Positions 17,209-26,918 of a stretch of 64,000 nt of DNA are shown piece by piece. Location of the stretch: NCBI GenBank assembly GCA_963635055.1, contig CAVHEM010000009.1, positions 9,783 to 73,782 on the forward strand. Reading direction: 5' to 3'. Under the pieces are notes generated by a model. The model searched no databases, was not told where the DNA came from, and worked only from the letters and a program-made list of their open reading frames with translations. The DNA is from Zag111 sp963635055. Lineage in GTDB: Bacteria > Cyanobacteriota > Vampirovibrionia > Gastranaerophilales > Gastranaerophilaceae. A program made the position numbers and the translations under genes. Positions within the stretch are counted from its first letter, which is position 1. Every line of letters starts with the position of its first letter.

Positions 17209-19005
17209 TTAGTTGTAGATTTTTCTTGTCAAATCTGCTTTTCTAAGTCTGATATTTTCCGGTGTAATTTCAACAAGTTCTTCATCACCGATATACTCAA
17301 GAGCTTCTTCAAGAGAAAGAATTTTTGGTGCTTGCAAAGTAACCATTACATCTGCAGTTGAACTTCTCATATTTGTTAATTTTTTAGTCTTACAGATGTT
17401 TACAACGATATCTTGTGGTCTGTTGCATTCACCGATAATCATACCTCTATAAACTTTAGTTTTCGGAGTAACAAAGAATACACCTCTGTCTTCGTATTGA
17501 GCCAATGCGTAAGGTATTGCTTCGCCTTGTTCGTGAGCAATGATTGACCCGCTTCTTTGACGAGGAATATCGCCGGCATAAGGTCTGTAGTGCAAGAATG
17601 TATGATACATTATGCCTTCACCTCTTGTCATTCTGATGAACTCACTTCTAAATCCGATAAGTCCTCTTGCCGGAATATGGAAGGTCAAAACAGTTCTGTT
17701 TTTAGAAGTTTGCATATCCTTCATTTCTGCTTTTCTGCCTGCTAATCTTTCGATTGCCGAGCCTGCGTATTCTTCCGGAACATCAATGATAAGATTTTCA
17801 TAAGGTTCGCAAAGTTCACCGTTAATCTTTTTATAGATAACTTCAGGTTTTGAAACTGCAAATTCATATCCTTCACGACGCATTGTTTCAATAAGAATAC
17901 TCAAATGCAATTCGCCTCTGCCTGAAACTCTAAATCTGTCAGTAGACTCAGTATCTTCAACTCTCAAACTTACGTTCTTTTCAAGTTCATCATACAAACG
18001 TTTTCTGATTTGTCTTGATGTTACAAATTTACCTTCTGTACCAGCAAACGGACTGTCGTTTACTGAGAAATTCATTTGCAAAGTAGGTTCGTCAACTGAA
18101 ATCAAAGGCAAAGCTTTAGAATTTGTCGGGTCACAAATTGTTTCACCGATTTGAATATCTGCAAAACCTGAGATACCAACGATATCACCTGCTGATGCTT
18201 CTTGAATTTCAACTCTGCCCAAATCCTTAAAACCGAACAATTTAATGATTTTACCACGTTCTTGGCTTCCGTCAGCGTGGATAACGCAAACTTGGTCTTG
18301 AGAGTGAACTTTACCGTGTGCAATTCTACCGATAACAATTCTTCCTACATATTCGTTATAGTCAAGAGTTGTTGCTCTGAATTGGAACGGTTCATCTTCA
18401 TCACCTTCCGGTGGTTGGATATTTTTAATGATACTGTCTAAAAGTGGTACCATATCTTTTCTTTCGTCTTCAAGTTCATTGATTGCAAAACCGTTCAAAC
18501 TGCTTGCAAAAATGAACGGAAAGTCGATTAAATCTTCTCTGTCAGTTAATTCTGTGAACAAATCAAAAACTTTGTCTAAAGCCGTTAAAGGTTCTGCTGC
18601 AGGTTTATCAATTTTGTTGATAACAACGATAATTTTCAAACCTAATTCCAAAGCTTTTGATAATACAAAACGAGTTTGTGGCATAGGTCCTTCAGCAGCA
18701 TCAACAATAAGCAATGCTCCATCAACCATACCTAATACACGTTCAACTTCACCACCAAAGTCAGCGTGACCAGGGGTGTCAACTACGTTAATTTTAGTGC
18801 CTTTGTAGTTAATTGAAATGTTTTTAGAAAGAATTGTAATCCCTCTTTCTCTTTCCAAATCGTTACTATCAAGTACACGTTCTTCAACGTGTTGATTTTC
18901 ACGGAAAACACCGGCTTGCTTTAACAAACAGTCAACGAGTGTAGTTTTACCGTGGTCAACGTGTGCAATAATCGCAATATTTCTTATATTTTCGTTACAT
19001 GTCAT
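17209..19005 (-). CDS. typA: translational GTPase TypA/BipA
   Basis: A 598-residue ribosome-binding GTPase of normal family length. G motifs are visible: AHVDHGKTT (G1), RGITI (G2), DTPGHADF (G3) and NKIDKP (G4). They are followed by the EF-G-like domains and the TypA-specific C-terminus. It helps assemble the large ribosomal subunit and is needed under cold or other stress. It stands alone on the minus strand. A 17-bp inverted repeat lies in its leader region. Confidence 0.95.
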   Translation of the reverse strand: MTCNENIRNIAIIAHVDHGKTTLVDCLLKQAGVFRENQHVEERVLDSNDLERERGITILSKNISINYKGTKINVVDTPGHADFGGEVERVLGMVDGALLIVDAAEGPMPQTRFVLSKALELGLKIIVVINKIDKPAAEPLTALDKVFDLFTELTDREDLIDFPFIFASSLNGFAINELEDERKDMVPLLDSIIKNIQPPEGDEDEPFQFRATTLDYNEYVGRIVIGRIAHGKVHSQDQVCVIHADGSQERGKIIKLFGFKDLGRVEIQEASAGDIVGISGFADIQIGETICDPTNSKALPLISVDEPTLQMNFSVNDSPFAGTEGKFVTSRQIRKRLYDELEKNVSLRVEDTESTDRFRVSGRGELHLSILIETMRREGYEFAVSKPEVIYKKINGELCEPYENLIIDVPEEYAGSAIERLAGRKAEMKDMQTSKNRTVLTFHIPARGLIGFRSEFIRMTRGEGIMYHTFLHYRPYAGDIPRQRSGSIIAHEQGEAIPYALAQYEDRGVFFVTPKTKVYRGMIIGECNRPQDIVVNICKTKKLTNMRSSTADVMVTLQAPKILSLEEALEYIGDEELVEITPENIRLRKADLTRKIYN

Positions 19006-19032
19006 ACATTCCCTACCAATCGTAATTTGTTT

Positions 19033-19049
19033 AGTGTAATTTTTACACT
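19033..19049. promoter_or_regulatory. inverted repeat upstream of typA, possible operator
   Basis: AGTGTAA (19033-19039), spacer TTT, TTACACT (19043-19049) form a perfect 7-bp inverted repeat 28 bases before the typA start, close to an AT-rich -10-like TATGAT on the minus strand. It could bind a dimeric repressor; the protein is unknown. Confidence 0.4.
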
Positions 19050-19091
19050 TATATCATAAAACAGAATATTTTATATTTCAATATTATATTA

Positions 19092-19781
19092 TCATTTTTT
19101 AAGTTCATCTAATAATCTTTGAACTTTTTTGTAAAGCCCACCCTTGCCATGCTTATCTAAAATTGAATTAGCAAGTTCCAATTCTTCTACTGCAAGTCGC
19201 TTGTTTTCAGTCTTAATAATTTGTGCAATTTCATATCTTATTGCAGCCAACTTTAATTCATACCCTTCAACAGGTTTCATTGCACGTTTGATTGTGTGAA
19301 ATCTGCCTTGAACTTTAGTATAATTTTCGCAAATTTCTTTAAGAGCTCTTTTTTCGGTTTGTAATGTTTTCAAATGCTTATCACTATTGGGTTGGGTTAC
19401 TTTGTATATTTCTTTTAAATCGTTTGCACGAGCCATAATGTGAATAGGATCATTAAATCTTTTTGCAATAGCAAGCGCATTTGTTGCAAATTTTTCGAGA
19501 GCTTCAGTATTTTTCTGGTTTAATTATTTTATTAATAGGCTATAAATTGCACCGGCTAGGCTTCCTTCACCCAAATTTACCAATTTTTCTGCTAGTCTGG
19601 CACTGTTACGATTAAAGTTATTCAAATTATTAGTTGCTATATAAGTATCACTGATATCATGAAGTGTTGCAGAAAACTGTGATGGGTCTATATTTTTTCG
19701 TTGTTTTGCAGAACTCGTAACTTGTTTTTCTAATTTTGAAAACGCATTAACGGGATTGATATTTCTACTTATAATCTTCAT
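19092..19781 (-). pseudogene. hypothetical protein gene interrupted by one in-frame stop
   Basis: From ATG at 19781 the frame encodes 85 residues (MKIISRNINPVNAFSKLEKQ...), meets TAA at 19526-19524, and then continues open in the same frame for 143 more codons to 19092. The segment right after the stop (LNQKNTEALEKFATNALAIA) is normal coding sequence and flows into the later ATG at 19436, which has no ribosome site of its own. The simplest reading is a 229-residue helical protein broken by a single nonsense change (for example CAA, GAA or AAA to TAA). The family is not recognised. A sequencing error, or two separate short proteins, are the alternatives. Confidence 0.7.
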
Positions 19782-19825
19782 GAAAACTCCTTTTTAGGTT
19801 ATAAAACCTGTAAAAAGAAATTTTG

Positions 19826-21220
19826 CTATCTGTTATTTTTTTCAGGTGCGTAAGCAATAAGTGAACAAGTTAAACATGCAATTCCGAAAATAATACCAAA
19901 TCCCATAGTCAAATGGTATGAGTCTAAAAATGCGTTAGTGTATTCAATTCCGCTATGTCTAAAAATGTTTCTGAAACTGTCAAACATTGTAATAGTCAAC
20001 GCTACACCGAGAATATTGCCTAAATTTCTTGATAATGATAATATTCCGCTTGCAATTCCAAGTTCATCTTTTCTTACAGAGGTGATAATAGCGTTATTTG
20101 ACGGAGATTGGAAACAACCGTTACCGATACCCATAATTATAGATGCCAAAACGACTTCCCACTTCGGAGTTGAAGTGTTAAATGTAGTAAAAATAATCAG
20201 TGCAATTATATATATTGAAGGGCCAAGTATTGTGAGCAACCTGCTACCATGTTTTCCTGCGTAACTTCCCGCAAACGGTGCAACTGCAGATGATGCGATA
20301 GAATACGGCAAAATTAGTAAACCTGTTACAAAAGGGTTTAGGTGTTTGATTTCCTGCAAAAATATTGGTAACAATACCCCGTTTGTGAACATACACATAT
20401 AAGAAGTCATTACAGCGACGTTTCCAAATGTAAATGTCCTTATTTTAAACATTTTGAAGTTTATCAACGGATAATTGATTTTTTTATCACGAAAATAGAA
20501 TAATGCTCCAAAAATTAGGGTTATAATACCTAAAACGATTATTCGTATTGACTTCCAACCCCAAGTGTGACCTTCTGAAATGGCAAGTAACAAGGCAAAT
20601 AAGCCCGTTGTAAAGTAAATAAATCCTTTATAATCAAACTTGAATTTCTTTTTCTTGACGTAAGAAGGGAGCATTCTGTATGAAATTATTGCCCCAGCAA
20701 TCGCAATTGGAACAGAAGGTAAAAATATAGCATGCCAGTTGAATAAATGAATTAAAAAACCGCCTATAGCAGGTCCGCTCATACCGCCAACGGCGACAAT
20801 ACAGGCATTTATACCAAGTGCTTTACCACGTTCAGAACCTTTGAACAGTGTTGCAATCGCCGCCGGTCCGTTCGCAATCATAACAGAAGCACCCATTGCC
20901 TCGATACATCGATAAAAAATCAATAAATAAAAGCAATTTGTTGTTGAACTTAAAAATGCACCAAGTGCAAAAACAGAAAAACCGACTGCATAGACTTTGT
21001 TTTTAGGAAAAATATCACCTAATTTGCCAAAAAATGGCAATAAAACAGTCAAAACAAGCATATAGGCAATTATTACCCACTGAACTTGTGAGATAGTAAT
21101 ATGCAAACCTTGAGAAATCGGGTATAGTGCAAGGTTTACTGTGCTTGAATCAAGCATTCCCAAAAAATTACCTATTATAATAAGGTTACACAATATCCAT
21201 TTTATCGATTTTCTGCTCAT
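19826..21220 (-). CDS. MFS transporter, DHA2/EmrB-QacA type drug exporter
   Basis: A 464-residue integral membrane protein with about 14 hydrophobic segments. LDSSTVNLALYPI in the first helix and GKLGDIFPKNKVY between helices 2 and 3 are the usual motifs of the EmrB/QacA proton-drug antiporters. The ATG at 21220 is chosen. The frame is open to a TTG at 21286, but that TTG is part of the -35 box of a good promoter. No clear ribosome site precedes 21220. The gene stands alone between the broken gene and metK. The substrate is unknown. Confidence 0.85.
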   Translation of the reverse strand: MSRKSIKWILCNLIIIGNFLGMLDSSTVNLALYPISQGLHITISQVQWVIIAYMLVLTVLLPFFGKLGDIFPKNKVYAVGFSVFALGAFLSSTTNCFYLLIFYRCIEAMGASVMIANGPAAIATLFKGSERGKALGINACIVAVGGMSGPAIGGFLIHLFNWHAIFLPSVPIAIAGAIISYRMLPSYVKKKKFKFDYKGFIYFTTGLFALLLAISEGHTWGWKSIRIIVLGIITLIFGALFYFRDKKINYPLINFKMFKIRTFTFGNVAVMTSYMCMFTNGVLLPIFLQEIKHLNPFVTGLLILPYSIASSAVAPFAGSYAGKHGSRLLTILGPSIYIIALIIFTTFNTSTPKWEVVLASIIMGIGNGCFQSPSNNAIITSVRKDELGIASGILSLSRNLGNILGVALTITMFDSFRNIFRHSGIEYTNAFLDSYHLTMGFGIIFGIACLTCSLIAYAPEKNNR

Positions 21221-21257
21221 AGTTTTAATTTTATCACGAGGATTTTCATTTAACTGA

Positions 21258-21286
21258 TTATTAAATATTTGTAATATTTTTGTCAA
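21258..21286 (-). promoter_or_regulatory. promoter of the MFS exporter gene
   Basis: On the minus strand TTGACA (21286-21281), a 17-base spacer and TAATAA (21263-21258). The start point would be near 21251, leaving about 30 bases of leader. Confidence 0.6.
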
Positions 21287-21288
21287 AT

Positions 21289-21321
21289 AAAAAGACGCTT
21301 GCGATATGCAAACGTCTTTTT
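21289..21321 (-). terminator. metK terminator
   Basis: An imperfect palindrome, AAAAAGACGTTTGC / GCAAGCGTCTTTTT, with a short loop lies 16 bases beyond the metK stop, directly upstream of the exporter promoter. Confidence 0.8.
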
Positions 21322-21337
21322 AAGTATTTAGATTAGT

Positions 21338-22609
21338 CTAGCAAGCACAGCCACAAGAGCAAACACTGTTTTTCAATAAGTCTGCTTTGTCTGTTGCTTC
21401 CCAAGGAACATTGATATCTGTACGTCCCATGTGACCATAAGCTGCTAACAATTGGTAGAATTTACCGCCATTTTTAGCAGGCAAGTTTCTCAAATCAAAT
21501 TGTTTGATGATTGCAGCAGGTCTAAGGTCGAAGTTTTTAGCAACCAATTCAGAGATTTCATCATCTGAAATTTTACCTGTACCGAATGAATCAACCATGA
21601 TTGAAACAGGTTCTGCAACACCGATAGCATAAGCCAATTCGATTTCACATTTTTCAGCAAGTCCTGCTGCTACAATATTTTTAGCAACGTATCTTGCTGC
21701 ATAAGCTGCAGATCTGTCAACTTTTGTAGGATCTTTTCCTGAGAAAGCGCCGCCGCCGTGTCTTGAGTAACCACCGTAAGTATCAACGATGATTTTTCTT
21801 CCGGTCAAGCCTGAATCTCCTTGAGGACCACCGATTACAAATCTTCCTGATGGGTTGATTAAAATAATTGTGTCGTCATCAATTTTGATATCTTCATGTG
21901 CGAAAACTTCGTCAATTACTAGATTTTTCAAGTCATTTCTAATAATTTCTTGAACTTTTTTGTTATCAGAAATTCCGTTAATTTCAGGGTTGTGTTGAGT
22001 TGAAAGCAATACTGTGTGAATTCTTGAAGGTTTGCCGTCAACGTATTCAACTGTAACTTGAGATTTTCCGTCCGGTCTTAGGTAATCAACTAAGCCTTGT
22101 TTTCTGATTTGAGTCAATCTGTATGATAATTTGTGTGCCAAACTGATTGGTAAAGGCATAAGTTCAGGTGTTTCGTTGCAAGCGTAGCCAAACATAATAC
22201 CTTGGTCACCGGCCCCGATTTCTTCTGTTTCTGTAACTGATGTATCAGCGTTAAATTCTCTTGATTCAAACGCTTTGTTTACACCGTTACCGATGTCTGT
22301 TGATTGTTCATCAATACTAGTTAATACAGCGCAAGTGTTAGCATCAAAACCACCGGCATTTGAACCTGTATAACCGATATTTCTGATAGTATTTCTAACA
22401 ACTTGAGGAATATCTACATAACAATCAGCGGTAATTTCGCCACAAACAAGTGCCATACCGGTTGTCACTGTAGTTTCAGCAGCAACTCTTGATTGTCTGT
22501 CTTTTGTCAAAAACTCGTCTAAAATTGCATCAGAAATCTGATCGCAAACTTTGTCGGGGTGACCTTCCGTAACAGATTCGGAAGTGAACAAAAATCTTTT
22601 TGGTGTCAT
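21338..22609 (-). CDS. metK: S-adenosylmethionine synthetase
   Basis: A 423-residue enzyme that makes S-adenosylmethionine from methionine and ATP. Family signatures are present: ESVTEGHPDK at the start, GAGDQG for the P-loop-like segment, and GGGAFSGKDPTKVDRS. Length is slightly above average because the C-terminus ends in an unusual cysteine cluster, CSCGCAC. The cluster could bind metal, but this is only a suggestion. AAGGAG precedes the ATG. A compact leader with a GC-rich hairpin lies between promoter and gene. Confidence 0.95.
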   Translation of the reverse strand: MTPKRFLFTSESVTEGHPDKVCDQISDAILDEFLTKDRQSRVAAETTVTTGMALVCGEITADCYVDIPQVVRNTIRNIGYTGSNAGGFDANTCAVLTSIDEQSTDIGNGVNKAFESREFNADTSVTETEEIGAGDQGIMFGYACNETPELMPLPISLAHKLSYRLTQIRKQGLVDYLRPDGKSQVTVEYVDGKPSRIHTVLLSTQHNPEINGISDNKKVQEIIRNDLKNLVIDEVFAHEDIKIDDDTIILINPSGRFVIGGPQGDSGLTGRKIIVDTYGGYSRHGGGAFSGKDPTKVDRSAAYAARYVAKNIVAAGLAEKCEIELAYAIGVAEPVSIMVDSFGTGKISDDEISELVAKNFDLRPAAIIKQFDLRNLPAKNGGKFYQLLAAYGHMGRTDINVPWEATDKADLLKNSVCSCGCAC

Positions 22610-22637
22610 TTCTTTTTCTCCTTAATTTATTTTCTAA

Positions 22638-22666
22638 GCCGGTAAGTCTTTTAATTCCAACCCGGC
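22638..22666 (-). promoter_or_regulatory. hairpin in the metK leader
   Basis: GCCGG (22666-22662) pairs with CCGGC (22642-22638) around an AT-rich loop in a leader of about 67 bases. GC-rich stems are rare in this AT-rich sequence. It does not match a SAM riboswitch that I can recall by sequence. Confidence 0.35.
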
Positions 22667-22682
22667 ACTCCTTTTTTAGCAC

Positions 22683-22711
22683 AGTGTAGTTCAAAACATT
22701 TGTTAAATCAA
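22683..22711 (-). promoter_or_regulatory. putative metK promoter
   Basis: TTGATT (22711-22706), 17 bases and TACACT (22688-22683) on the minus strand. The fit is moderate and the position suits the leader. Confidence 0.45.
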
Positions 22712-22834
22712 ATTTTTTACACTTTTTATATAACAAAAGTTAATATAATTAGTTTTATTTTTTGTTACATAAGTGAAAAATATCCTTCTTTTGTGATAAC
22801 CTATTCTTATAAGTATTTAAAGAAGGGGACGAAT

Positions 22835-25480
22835 ATGACCATTAAATTAGAAGATTTACCTACAGTTTATAATGCAAAAGAAACTGAAGAAGATATTTAC
22901 AAATTTTGGGAAGATAACGGATTTTTCAAGGCCGATGCCAAAAGTCCTAAAAAACCTTATTCAATAGTTATCCCACCGCCAAATGTTACCGGTGTATTGC
23001 ACATGGGGCATGCTCTTGATGAAACATTGCAAGATATTTTGGTTCGTTATCACAGAATGAGCGGTTACGAAACTCTTTGGGTTCCTGGGACTGACCATGC
23101 CGGTATTGCTACTCAAAACGTTGTAGAAAAGAAATTACGTGAACAAAGTTTATCAAGACACGATTTAGGTCGTGACAAATTCTTAGAAAAAACTTGGGAA
23201 TGGGCTAATGCACACAAATCAAGAATTTTGGACCAATGTAAACGCTTAGGTGCTTCTTTTGACCGTTCAAGAGAAAGATTTACCTTCGATAAAGGTTGTT
23301 CTGATGCAGTTAAAGAAGTTTTTGTTAAGTTGTACGAAAAAGGTTTGATTTACAAAGGTGCATATATTGTAAACTGGTGTCCTCGTTGTCAATCTGCTAT
23401 TTCTGATGTTGAAACTGAATACGAAACTGAACAAGGACATTTGTGGGAAATCTCTTACCCATTAAAAGGTGAATCTGGTGCTATTATCGTTGCAACAACA
23501 AGACCAGAAACAATTTTTGGTGATGTTGCGATTGCCGTTCACCCATCTGACCAAAAGTATTCAGAATTGGTAGGCAAAACAGTTGTTATTCCGTTGACAG
23601 GTCGTGAAATTCCTATCATTGCAGACGAATACGTTGACAAAAACTTTGGTACCGGTGCAGTTAAAATTACACCGGCTCATGACCCTAACGACTTTGAAGT
23701 TGGTAAACGTCATAACTTTAAACCAATTTGGGTAATTGACGGTGAAGGTAAAATGAAAGCGTGTGGCGAAGTTCCTTCTAACTTGCACGGTTTAGATAGA
23801 TACGAAGCACGTAAACAAATTATTAAAATGCTTGAAGATAATCACTCATTGTTGAGAGTAAAAGACCATGAACATAACGTTGGTAAATGTCAACGTTGCG
23901 GAACAACTATCGAACCGTTACTTTCTGAACAATGGTTTGTAAAAATGAAACCTTTGGCTCAAGAAGCAATTAAAGCGGTTAAAGACGGCAGAATTAAGTT
24001 TATCCCTGAACGTTGGGAAAAGAACTATTTAGGTTGGATGGAAAATATTCGTGATTGGTGTATTTCTCGTCAATTGTGGTGGGGACACCAAATTCCTGCT
24101 TACCACAACAAGCAAACAGGTGAAATGATTGTAGCAAAAGAAAATCCTGATCCAAATGTTTGGGAACAAGAAACAGATGTTTTAGATACTTGGTTTTCAT
24201 CTGGTTTATGGCCATTTTCAACTATGGGTTGGCCAAATACTGAAAGTGAAGATTTCAAAAAATTCTATCCTACAACCACTTTGGTAACTGGTTTTGATAT
24301 TATTTTCTTCTGGGTTGCCAGAATGATTACAATGGGCTTGGAATTCACCGGAAAAGCACCGTTTTCAACTGTTTATATTCACGGTTTGATTCGTGATGAA
24401 AAAGGTCAAAAAATGTCAAAATCAAAGGGTAATACAATCGACCCTGTTGTTATTATTGATAAATACGGCTGTGATGCATTGAGATTTACAATGACTTCTT
24501 TATGTACTTACGGCGGTCAAGATATCAAAATCAGTGATGAACGTTTTGAATACGGCAGAAATTTTGCTAATAAAATTTGGAACGCTTCAAGATTTGTACT
24601 TATGAATCTTGACGGTGTCGATAATAAAGATATTGATTTTGATAATTTAACTATCGCTGATAAGTGGATTTTAGATAAACTTAACACTGTTGCAAAAGAA
24701 GTTAATTCAAATATCGAAAACTACAGAATTGGTGAAACGGCTCACATTTTGTATGATTTCTTCTGGAATTCTTACTGTGATTGGTATGTTGAAATTGCAA
24801 AAATTCAACTTCAAGACGAGTCTTTGAAATTGAATACTCAAAGAGTTTTGAGATATGTTCTTGATATGTCATTGAGATTACTTCACCCGATTATGCCGCA
24901 TATCACAGAACGTGTATGGCAGTTAATTCCGAAAGAAACCGATATCAAAGCAATTATGCTTGCTCCATATCCTGTTTATGACAAAAAATTGTCATATCCT
25001 GTTGAAGCAAAGGAAATGGATCTTGTGTTTGAAACAATCAAATCTTTGCGTAACGTAAGACAAAGTTTCAATATTCCGTTGTCTTTGAATTTTGATATCG
25101 AAATCAGAGCGTCTAAAGACGAAAAACCTATTTTTGAAGCGATTGAAAGCTATATCAAACGTATGGCAAAGGTTGAGAAAATTTCTTATGCAGATGACAG
25201 CGTTCCTGTTGCTAAAAAGTCTGCAACTGCAGTTGTTTCTGCATCTAAGATTGTAATTCCGCTTGAAAACTTGATTGATTTCAATGAAGAAATTGCAAGA
25301 CAAGAAAAGAAACTAGGAAAGCTTCAAAACGAAAGAAAATCAATGGAAGGCAGAATGAACAATCCTAAGTTTGCGGCTAATGCTAAACCTGAAATTATTA
25401 AGCAAACTAAGGATAGAATTGAAGAAATTTTGGTTCAAGAGGCTGCAATCAACGAATTGATAAAATCGTTAAAAGCGTAA
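22835..25480 (+). CDS. valS: valyl-tRNA synthetase
   Basis: An 881-residue class I aminoacyl-tRNA synthetase that charges tRNA-Val. It contains PPPNVTGVLHMGHA (HIGH motif), an editing domain (CP1) from about residue 190 (ATTRPETIFGDVA), KMSKSKGN (KMSKS motif), an anticodon-binding domain, and a C-terminal coiled coil (EEIARQEKKLGKLQNERKS). The frame is open to 22700, but the ATG at 22835 with GAAGGGGA ahead matches the usual start. It is monocistronic, with a clear terminator. Confidence 0.97.
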   Translation: MTIKLEDLPTVYNAKETEEDIYKFWEDNGFFKADAKSPKKPYSIVIPPPNVTGVLHMGHALDETLQDILVRYHRMSGYETLWVPGTDHAGIATQNVVEKKLREQSLSRHDLGRDKFLEKTWEWANAHKSRILDQCKRLGASFDRSRERFTFDKGCSDAVKEVFVKLYEKGLIYKGAYIVNWCPRCQSAISDVETEYETEQGHLWEISYPLKGESGAIIVATTRPETIFGDVAIAVHPSDQKYSELVGKTVVIPLTGREIPIIADEYVDKNFGTGAVKITPAHDPNDFEVGKRHNFKPIWVIDGEGKMKACGEVPSNLHGLDRYEARKQIIKMLEDNHSLLRVKDHEHNVGKCQRCGTTIEPLLSEQWFVKMKPLAQEAIKAVKDGRIKFIPERWEKNYLGWMENIRDWCISRQLWWGHQIPAYHNKQTGEMIVAKENPDPNVWEQETDVLDTWFSSGLWPFSTMGWPNTESEDFKKFYPTTTLVTGFDIIFFWVARMITMGLEFTGKAPFSTVYIHGLIRDEKGQKMSKSKGNTIDPVVIIDKYGCDALRFTMTSLCTYGGQDIKISDERFEYGRNFANKIWNASRFVLMNLDGVDNKDIDFDNLTIADKWILDKLNTVAKEVNSNIENYRIGETAHILYDFFWNSYCDWYVEIAKIQLQDESLKLNTQRVLRYVLDMSLRLLHPIMPHITERVWQLIPKETDIKAIMLAPYPVYDKKLSYPVEAKEMDLVFETIKSLRNVRQSFNIPLSLNFDIEIRASKDEKPIFEAIESYIKRMAKVEKISYADDSVPVAKKSATAVVSASKIVIPLENLIDFNEEIARQEKKLGKLQNERKSMEGRMNNPKFAANAKPEIIKQTKDRIEEILVQEAAINELIKSLKA

Positions 25481-25501
25481 ACTTATGTAAATAAACTTTA
25501 C

Positions 25502-25545
25502 AAAAAGCGGGACAATATGCAAATTTTTGTATTGTCCGCTTTTTA
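25502..25545 (+). terminator. valS terminator
   Basis: AAAAAGCGG...ACAATA pairs with TATTGTCCGCTTTTT (one bulged G), followed by T-rich sequence. No gene lies between here and 25685. Confidence 0.85.
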
Positions 25546-25616
25546 TTTATTTGTCGAAATTGTGGTTAATATTATCATTGAAACTTTTAAGTAAAGTTAA
25601 GATATATTACAAAACC

Positions 25617-25645
25617 TTTACAAGATTGGCTAAATTTGCTATGCT
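25617..25645 (+). promoter_or_regulatory. promoter of the S1-domain gene
   Basis: TTTACA (25617-25622), 17-base spacer and TATGCT (25640-25645), about 40 bases before the gene. Confidence 0.6.
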
Positions 25646-25685
25646 TATAGCAAGTTACAGTTAGGTAATAGATAATGGAGTGAAT

Positions 25686-26756
25686 ATGACATCAAAAGAG
25701 TTAGATTTTGAAAAACTGTTAGAACAGTATGATTACAAATTTCAAAAAGGAGATTTGGTCAAAGGTATTATTTGTGGGTTTGATGCACAAGGTGTTTTGG
25801 TTGATATCGGTGCAAAAGCGATGGCTGTAGTTCCGACTTATGAAGCCGTTGATAAAGGCGAACAACCTGAAAATGTTTTCAAAAAAGGTCAAGAGTGTGA
25901 ATTTTTAATTATCAGAGAAGAAGATGAAGACGGCAAATTTTTGCTGTCTAAAAAGAAAGTTGATAATGCTTACGCTTGGAAAGAACTTGAAAAAGTTAAA
26001 GCAAATGATGAAGTTATACTTGGAACTATCGTTAACGTTGTTAAAGGTGGCGTTTTAGTTGATGTTTCAGGTATCAGAGGATTTATTCCAACTTCTCAAC
26101 TACGTGCAAGAGAATCAGAACTTGAAGTTGGTTCAAAATTAGAATTGAAAATTTTGACACTTGATGTTCAACAAAATAATTTTATTTTGTCAAATAAAAA
26201 GGTTTATGAAGATACTGTTGAAGAAGCAAGAAAAAATATCTTCTCACAAATTGAACCGGGGCAAGTTGTTAAAGGTGAAGTTGTTAGAATTACTGATTTT
26301 GGTGCATTTATTGATATCGGTGGTTTAGACGGTTTACTTCCGCTATCTCAATTGTCTTGGCGTTGGATTGACCACCCTACAGATATCTTGAAGGTTGGTG
26401 AAAAAATTGACGTTGAAGTTATTTCAATTGATTATGACAAACAAAGAGTTTCATTGAGTTTGAAAAATCTTGAACCTGATCCGTGGATTGAGGCTGCGGA
26501 AAAAATTAAAGAAGGTGACAAAGTTCAAGGAACAGTTACAAGATTGAAACATTTTGGCGCATTTATTGAAGTGTTACCTGGGGTTGAAGCATTGTTACCA
26601 CATAATGAAGTTGTTGATTTGCAAAATGAAACAGGCAATATCATAAAAGTTGGTGACAAAATTGACACTTATGTCGTTAAATTCAATCCTGCAGATAAGA
26701 GAATTTCTCTATCAATTCATGAACAAGGTTCAGAACCTGCTCCTGAACAGGAATAA
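25686..26756 (+). CDS. rpsA: 30S ribosomal protein S1 (four S1 domains)
   Basis: A 356-residue protein built of four S1 RNA-binding domains at about residues 22-84, 101-170, 190-262 and 276-350. The third (GEVVRITDFGAFIDIGGLDG) is the best match to the consensus. S1 binds mRNA and brings it to the small subunit. Four domains is fewer than the six of proteobacterial S1 and closer to cyanobacterial and Gram-positive forms. The ATG at 25686 is preferred over the in-frame GTG at 25680 because the latter overlaps the GGAG ribosome site. Confidence 0.9.
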   Translation: MTSKELDFEKLLEQYDYKFQKGDLVKGIICGFDAQGVLVDIGAKAMAVVPTYEAVDKGEQPENVFKKGQECEFLIIREEDEDGKFLLSKKKVDNAYAWKELEKVKANDEVILGTIVNVVKGGVLVDVSGIRGFIPTSQLRARESELEVGSKLELKILTLDVQQNNFILSNKKVYEDTVEEARKNIFSQIEPGQVVKGEVVRITDFGAFIDIGGLDGLLPLSQLSWRWIDHPTDILKVGEKIDVEVISIDYDKQRVSLSLKNLEPDPWIEAAEKIKEGDKVQGTVTRLKHFGAFIEVLPGVEALLPHNEVVDLQNETGNIIKVGDKIDTYVVKFNPADKRISLSIHEQGSEPAPEQE

Positions 26757-26783
26757 TAGAACTTTTGCTCAAAAAATAAAACT

Positions 26784-26819
26784 AAAAAGTGGGGATATAA
26801 ATATTGTCCTCACTTTTTT
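26784..26819 (+). terminator. rpsA terminator
   Basis: AAAAAGTGGGGA pairs with TCCTCACTTTTT, followed by T. Confidence 0.85.
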
Positions 26820-26820
26820 G

Positions 26821-26848
26821 TTGACTTTAAAAAATATATCATTATAAC
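26821..26848 (+). promoter_or_regulatory. promoter of the flagellar cluster
   Basis: TTGACT (26821-26826), 16-base spacer and TATAAC (26843-26848). This is a housekeeping-type promoter; I see no sigma-28 or sigma-54 site. Confidence 0.55.
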
Positions 26849-26918
26849 AATATCATACGTTTAGATGTTTATTACTCTTGAAAAATAAAGGATAATGCAG
26901 AAAAGAGAGTAGAGAAAC

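Noticed and set aside
22530..22736. 68-residue minus-strand frame over the metK start
   Set aside because: It overlaps the metK promoter, leader and N-terminus in another frame, with no ribosome site.
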